DNA from: a virus | IMG/VR virus record: IMGVR_UViG_3300001533_002172 | Span: 1-23,806 of that record | Strand: one strand, 5' to 3' | DNA: 23,806 nucleotides | In this document: positions 21,269 to 23,806 of the stretch, piece after piece | Numbering within the stretch: the first letter of the stretch is position 1 | Layout of the letters: each line of letters starts with the position of its first letter | The notes under the pieces: model-generated | Told to the model about the DNA's origin: nothing | Seen by the model: only the letters and a program-made list of their open reading frames with translations | Databases searched by the model: none | Position numbers and translations under genes: made by a program

Positions 21269-22236
21269 ACTGGTATTGATTTTTTATATTTCAAAGTTTG
21301 TTTTCCCTGGAACCCTGTTGTTTTAGAATTCACAGGTGTTGATTTGCTTCGTTCAATTGCACTTTCCAATCTTAGGAATTTGTCACGCAATGATTGTCCA
21401 CTTTCAATAACTGGAACGAAATCATCTCCCCAATGATGTTTGTACCAACGGAGGGCAATTCTAATTCGGCGGGATTCAACACCGTCACGTTCAACAAGTT
21501 GGCGGATAGAATTACTCCAGGTATTTAATTTTCTTTTATCAACCTTTATATTCTTTTTCTGTTGGATTATCATTGCCAATAATTCAGCTATTGGAATGTA
21601 AGTTTTATTTCTGTCTGTCGAGGTTCGTTTAGAACCTTCGACAATGTTATCTTTAGTTTTATTATTTAGTTTTATTTCTTTAGTATTATTAGTATTATTA
21701 TTTATAATAATAGAATTCTCAGGTTTCCTAATAATTAATTTTGAGGTTTCCTGAGAATTAATTCTCAGGTTTCCTAATAATAGAGATCGTAAAAATTGGT
21801 CTCTTTCTTTAATCAAATCATCCAAAAGTAATTCATCTTTTTTTAATTCTGACAACAATTCAAACCCTGTTTGTGCCGTTATATGTAATAAATTCAAATT
21901 TATTTTAAAATATTCTTTTGGAGGGGATCCACTCACTTTTCTTTCAATTAAATTATACTCACATAATTGATTTCTTGCAGTTCGATATTGAGAAATAGTT
22001 AAACCTGTCCAAAACAGAAGTAATGGTTGTTTACAATAAAACCAACGATTTTTATTTTGCCATAATGAACTTAAATCAATTAATTTTGAAAGAAGTAAGG
22101 TTACATTTGGGGGAAAAAATATCATTAGTCCATCACTAATTCTTGTATAATATTTTTGACCTTTTCCATCATATAATTGATGAGCTATTTCTTCTGATGC
22201 AAAATCAAAATATTCTTTTCGGGTATGATATTCCAT
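21265..22236 (-). CDS. Replication initiator / replisome organiser-like protein
   Basis: The product is 323 aa. Residues 1-140 include a likely winged-helix domain ('LLFWTGLTISQYRTARNQLCEYNLIERKVSG'). A low-complexity Asn/Lys/Ile linker follows (about 170-205). The C-terminal part has 'LNTWSNSIRQLVERDGVESRRIRIALRWYKHHWGDDFVPVIESGQSLRDKFLRLESAIERS', a pattern I know from phage initiator/DnaD-like proteins encoded beside DnaC-type loaders. Such proteins bind origin repeats and recruit the loader-helicase complex. The gene contains three 23-bp spaced repeats next to an A/T tract, resembling the origin inside lambda O. Its promoter region is 22237-22432. The next gene (loader) starts within its stop codon. 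Confidence 0.7.
   Translation of the reverse strand: MEYHTRKEYFDFASEEIAHQLYDGKGQKYYTRISDGLMIFFPPNVTLLLSKLIDLSSLWQNKNRWFYCKQPLLLFWTGLTISQYRTARNQLCEYNLIERKVSGSPPKEYFKINLNLLHITAQTGFELLSELKKDELLLDDLIKERDQFLRSLLLGNLRINSQETSKLIIRKPENSIIINNNTNNTKEIKLNNKTKDNIVEGSKRTSTDRNKTYIPIAELLAMIIQQKKNIKVDKRKLNTWSNSIRQLVERDGVESRRIRIALRWYKHHWGDDFVPVIESGQSLRDKFLRLESAIERSKSTPVNSKTTGFQGKQTLKYKKSIPV
21640..21713. other. A/T-rich tract beside the iterons, candidate DNA-unwinding element
   Basis: Immediately left of the iterons lie about 74 bases that are almost entirely A/T, including two tandem TAGTATTAT units (21681-21698) and TTATAATAATAG. The tract codes for the Asn/Lys/Ile linker of the initiator. Iterons next to an easily melted A/T tract are the usual layout of theta-type origins such as lambda ori. 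Function is inferred from this layout only. Confidence 0.5.
21714..21789. repeat. Three 23-bp-spaced iterons within the initiator gene (putative origin)
   Basis: The core AGGTTTCCT occurs at 21721-21729, 21744-21752 and 21767-21775, spaced exactly 23 bp. The outer copies share 22 identical bases (21714-21735 and 21760-21781, offset 46 bp). Between copies two and three lies a perfect 20-bp palindrome, 21750-21769, centred on AATT. Neither 23 nor 46 is a multiple of three, so the encoded peptide does not repeat; the DNA itself seems to be under selection. Position inside an initiator gene suggests initiator binding sites. Confidence 0.7.
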
Positions 22237-22253
22237 TTGTTGTAAAGTTAATA

Positions 22254-22292
22254 AAAGGCAGCACTCTGTAGGCTGCCAGAGTAACTGCCTTT
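22254..22292 (-). promoter_or_regulatory. Structured leader of the initiator mRNA with two alternative stems
   Basis: Two foldings compete. Fold A pairs AAAGGCAG (22254-22261) with CTGCCTTT (22285-22292) and stacks ACTCTG (22263-22268) on CAGAGT (22277-22282). Fold B pairs GGCAGC (22257-22262) with GCTGCC (22272-22277). They share bases and exclude each other. Read leftward, fold A is followed by TTTTATT and the initiator ATG 17 bases on, so it could be an attenuator, a weak terminator or a translation control element. Confidence 0.5.
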
Positions 22293-22377
22293 CTGTTCAA
22301 CTAAAACCTAAACGTTATGAAAACCAGGTTTTGATATACCAGCCTTTATATCAAAAATAGCTTTATAAAACATAGCG

Positions 22378-22408
22378 TAAAATTAATAAAAAAATTTGTA
22401 TTTACAAA
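22378..22408 (-). promoter_or_regulatory. Bacteroidota-type promoter candidate for the initiator operon
   Basis: Read leftward, TTTG (22408-22405) is followed after exactly 19 bases by TAATTTTA (22385-22378), seven of eight positions of the TAnnTTTG element. Transcription would start near 22372 and give a leader of about 135 bases that contains the paired-stem structure at 22254-22292. A second candidate has a perfect TATTTTTG (22359-22352) with a 3/4 upstream match at the same spacing. The gap is very A/T-rich, so chance matches are possible. Confidence 0.45.
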
Positions 22409-22433
22409 ATATTGTAACCTATTGATTTACAAT
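22395..22433. promoter_or_regulatory. Two dyads at the initiator promoter, operator candidates
   Basis: TTTGTA-TT-TACAAA (22395-22408) is a perfect inverted repeat that covers the proposed upstream promoter element. ATTGTAA (22411-22417) and TTACAAT (22427-22433) form a second dyad with a 9-base spacer. Both contain TTGTA/TACAA half-sites, as expected for a dimeric repressor or activator. A similar dyad, TTTTGT-TT-ACAAAA, lies upstream of folE at 15672-15685. Confidence 0.35.
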
Positions 22434-22873
22434 TATTTATGCAAAATCGAGAAATCAGTTTTGTCAAAAACTTCTTTGATTAACTGTTTCATGTCTTTTT
22501 TAACCTCAAAGATAAAATCATTTCTGTTTTTTCCTTTGCAGTAATCGTAATTGATTCTCAAGATTGCCATTATAAGACTTTCCACGGCTTGAGTCATTCT
22601 TCTAAATCCAACGACATATTTAACCTGAGGAATGTCATTCCGTTTGTTTGTCATTTCATAACAATCATTTTCAGGATTAAATTTTCCGTATTGATATTTG
22701 TCTACAACTTCATATACTTGAAATTTGGTAGGGCCGTCTTCCCAATCAATTTTAACTGCGGTTCCAAGATCCCAAGTGTCTGATTTTACAGAGAATTTAA
22801 TGTCTGGAAATTCGTAATTCAATTCTTTTTTGATTTCTTGAGCTGTTTCTGCAGCCACTGATAGTTTTTTCAT
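22433..22873 (-). CDS. Hypothetical protein resembling LPD29-type phage proteins
   Basis: From ATG at 22873 (ATGA overlap with the upstream stop) the product is 146 aa. It has 'ETAQEIKKELNYEFPDIKFSVKSDTW', 'VKIDWEDGPTKFQVYEVVDKY' and 'DIPQVKYVVGFRR'. These segments resemble the small LPD29 domain found in phage and plasmid proteins: a helix, then 'FP.IKFSVK', then 'V.W.DGPT', then 'PQVKYV.V.R'. I know no molecular function for it. It is the last gene before the regulatory gap, upstream of the initiator operon. The LPD29 assignment is from memory and moderate. Confidence 0.6.
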   Translation of the reverse strand: MKKLSVAAETAQEIKKELNYEFPDIKFSVKSDTWDLGTAVKIDWEDGPTKFQVYEVVDKYQYGKFNPENDCYEMTNKRNDIPQVKYVVGFRRMTQAVESLIMAILRINYDYCKGKNRNDFIFEVKKDMKQLIKEVFDKTDFSILHK

Positions 22874-23358
22874 TTTACAAATTTTGCATTGTTTGGAATG
22901 TCCTCTTTCCATATCTCAGGAATTTCTCCCTGATGCCACAGATTGCGGGTTGTTATAACGGTTTCAGGAGCATCATTTCTAACTATCTTAAACTCATGTC
23001 CTCCAAATCCCTTGAAATATGCTCCAGGATTATCTGGTTCAACATGATAGCTGTTTCCTTCTATGATAACCCTGTTCTTGTTTGTTTCAGCTTTTTCTTT
23101 TACTTGTCTAAAATGATCACACTTGAAACAAAGTTTATGCTTTTTCAAATCGTCAGCATTTGTGTAATTTAAACTAACTAATCCTCCACATTTACTGCAA
23201 ACGAAATCAGCAATTTCTCTCTTTTGTCTTAACTCCTCTTCTGAATCGTAAGGCCCAGAACAACTTGACCATTGAGGTAGGTTTTCTTTTTCACAAAAGA
23301 TTATTTTTTCAAATTTATCTTTTACTTTGTACTCAGAAATATACCAATACTTTTTCAT
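22870..23358 (-). CDS. Zinc-ribbon hypothetical phage protein
   Basis: The 162-aa product has a four-cysteine ribbon in the middle: CSKCGG (54-59) and CFKCDHF (77-83). Its C-terminal part is 'TRNLWHQGEIPEIWKEDIPNNAKF', a pattern shared by small proteins of Bacteroidota and phage origin ('NLWHQG.IP......LPDNA.F'). The N-terminus 'MKKYWYISEYKVKDK' is basic. It overlaps both neighbours by 4 bases. Nucleic-acid or protein binding is likely; the function is unknown. Confidence 0.6.
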   Translation of the reverse strand: MKKYWYISEYKVKDKFEKIIFCEKENLPQWSSCSGPYDSEEELRQKREIADFVCSKCGGLVSLNYTNADDLKKHKLCFKCDHFRQVKEKAETNKNRVIIEGNSYHVEPDNPGAYFKGFGGHEFKIVRNDAPETVITTRNLWHQGEIPEIWKEDIPNNAKFVK

Positions 23359-23516
23359 AACGTTTTACTTTTAGATTTTGAAACTTCTTCAATTAATAAT
23401 GTGAATTTTAATTGTTCTAATAAACCAACAAGTGTGTTGGTATCCAGCTCACTGTTTATTTCAGTTGTTGCTGTCTTTCCATCATCTTCAAAAATGATTA
23501 CTGCTTTCTTTTTCAT
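23355..23516 (-). CDS. 53-aa hypothetical protein
   Basis: The frame runs from ATG at 23516 to TGA at 23355 and begins MKKKAVIIFEDDGKTATTEI, followed by a helix 'TLVGLLEQLKFTLLIEEVSKSK'. Both ends show ATGA overlaps with neighbouring genes, the standard arrangement in this genome, which makes it convincing despite its size. A strand, a turn and an amphipathic helix suggest a small alpha/beta unit. Function unknown. Confidence 0.55.
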   Translation of the reverse strand: MKKKAVIIFEDDGKTATTEINSELDTNTLVGLLEQLKFTLLIEEVSKSKSKTL

Positions 23517-23716
23517 ACTCCAAAAACTTCATCTTGGCATTGTTGACACAATCCAGATATTTCATATTCTCTTTCTGATAAACTATCTCTAAATCCTGAG
23601 ATCTTTCTTCCGCAAGCAACACAAATTTTGCGTTCTTGAGCAGAAGATAGAGATGTGTGGAGATTCTTTTCTGCAAAATCATCCACAAATTTTTGTAAAA
23701 CTTTATTTCTTTTCAT
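23513..23716 (-). CDS. Small zinc-binding phage protein
   Basis: The 67-aa product contains 'QKFVDDFAEKNLHTSLSSAQERKICVACGRKISGFRDSLSEREYEISGLCQQCQDEVFG'. The CVACG and CQQC pairs are 25 residues apart and should bind one zinc. The 'LSxREYxISGxCQxCQD' pattern is familiar from small hypothetical phage proteins. It starts at ATG 23716 and shares ATGA with the 53-aa gene. Function unknown. Confidence 0.6.
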   Translation of the reverse strand: MKRNKVLQKFVDDFAEKNLHTSLSSAQERKICVACGRKISGFRDSLSEREYEISGLCQQCQDEVFGV

Positions 23717-23726
23717 AACTTTTACT

Positions 23727-23806
23727 TTAAAATAAATGATACCATTTACGTTCTTTTGAACGTGATTCTTCCAATTGTCTTTCAGTTTTTTCTAACTTCA
23801 GACTTA
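23727..23806 (-). CDS. C-terminal end of a gene running off the right edge
   Basis: An open frame enters at the right edge and stops with TAA at 23727. The visible 25 residues ('SLKLEKTERQLEESRSKERKWYHLF') are charged and helical, like the end of a coiled coil. It is 10 bases upstream of the next ATG and in the same direction as all other genes. Nothing more can be said without the rest of the gene. Confidence 0.4.
   Translation of the reverse strand, partial: SLKLEKTERQLEESRSKERKWYHLF

Noticed and set aside
1-23806. CRISPR arrays, tRNA or rRNA genes, insertion sequences, attachment sites
   Set aside because: No regularly spaced direct repeats with unique spacers, no cloverleaf with CCA/T-loop signature, no transposase or integrase motifs, and no paired terminal repeats were seen.

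Overview
This is a contiguous piece of an AT-rich double-stranded DNA phage genome, or a closely related prophage-like element. Every gene I can support reads leftward on the minus strand. Genes are packed end to end, and many neighbours share a 4-nt ATGA stop/start overlap, so long translationally coupled operons are likely. A Bacteroidota host is the best guess. Several small proteins belong to types I know mainly from that phylum and its phages (for example the 'ELRIGNWV ... YVHQLQNLYFALTGEEL' protein). Many start codons have AT-rich leaders with no Shine-Dalgarno sequence. Two upstream regions match the Bacteroidota promoter pattern TTTG-N19-TAnnTTT. No structural, packaging, lysis, tRNA or integrase genes are visible, and no stretch longer than 300 bases lacks a gene.

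Layout, in transcription order (right to left). (1) 23806-22433: small zinc-ribbon and hypothetical early proteins. (2) 22430-18924: a regulatory gap, a replication initiator with a set of 23-bp iterons inside its gene (probable origin), a DnaC-like helicase loader, a 51-aa ORF and a DnaB-like helicase with a Cys-rich insertion. (3) 18915-12175: a nucleotide-modification block with a PP-loop ATPase, QueD, a small protein, QueE, a winged-helix protein, FolE (GTP cyclohydrolase I), a glycosyltransferase, a QueD paralogue without the catalytic cysteine, a DpdA-like transglycosylase and two coupled unknowns. (4) 12185-6875: a DnaN-like clamp, a UDG-exonuclease-polymerase A fusion and a DnaX/RFC-like clamp loader. 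(5) 6878-1: a candidate recombination mediator, a gp32-like SSB, RecA, small proteins, a RuvC-like resolvase and a Rad50-like half protein ending in a zinc hook.

Most interesting biology: FolE, QueD and QueE make 7-carboxy-7-deazaguanine (CDG) from GTP, and DpdA-family enzymes exchange guanine in DNA for a 7-deazaguanine. No recognisable QueC (CDG to preQ0) is present here. Instead, a GT-B glycosyltransferase and a Cys-less QueD paralogue sit in one overlapping cluster between folE and dpdA. This suggests a DNA hypermodification that starts from CDG and may be decarboxylated and/or glycosylated. That final product is inference.

Important quality warning: positions 4059-4111 are an Illumina P5/TruSeq adapter sequence embedded in recA. 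The RecA segment carrying Walker A is missing around it, so this locus is an assembly artefact and not a natural split gene.
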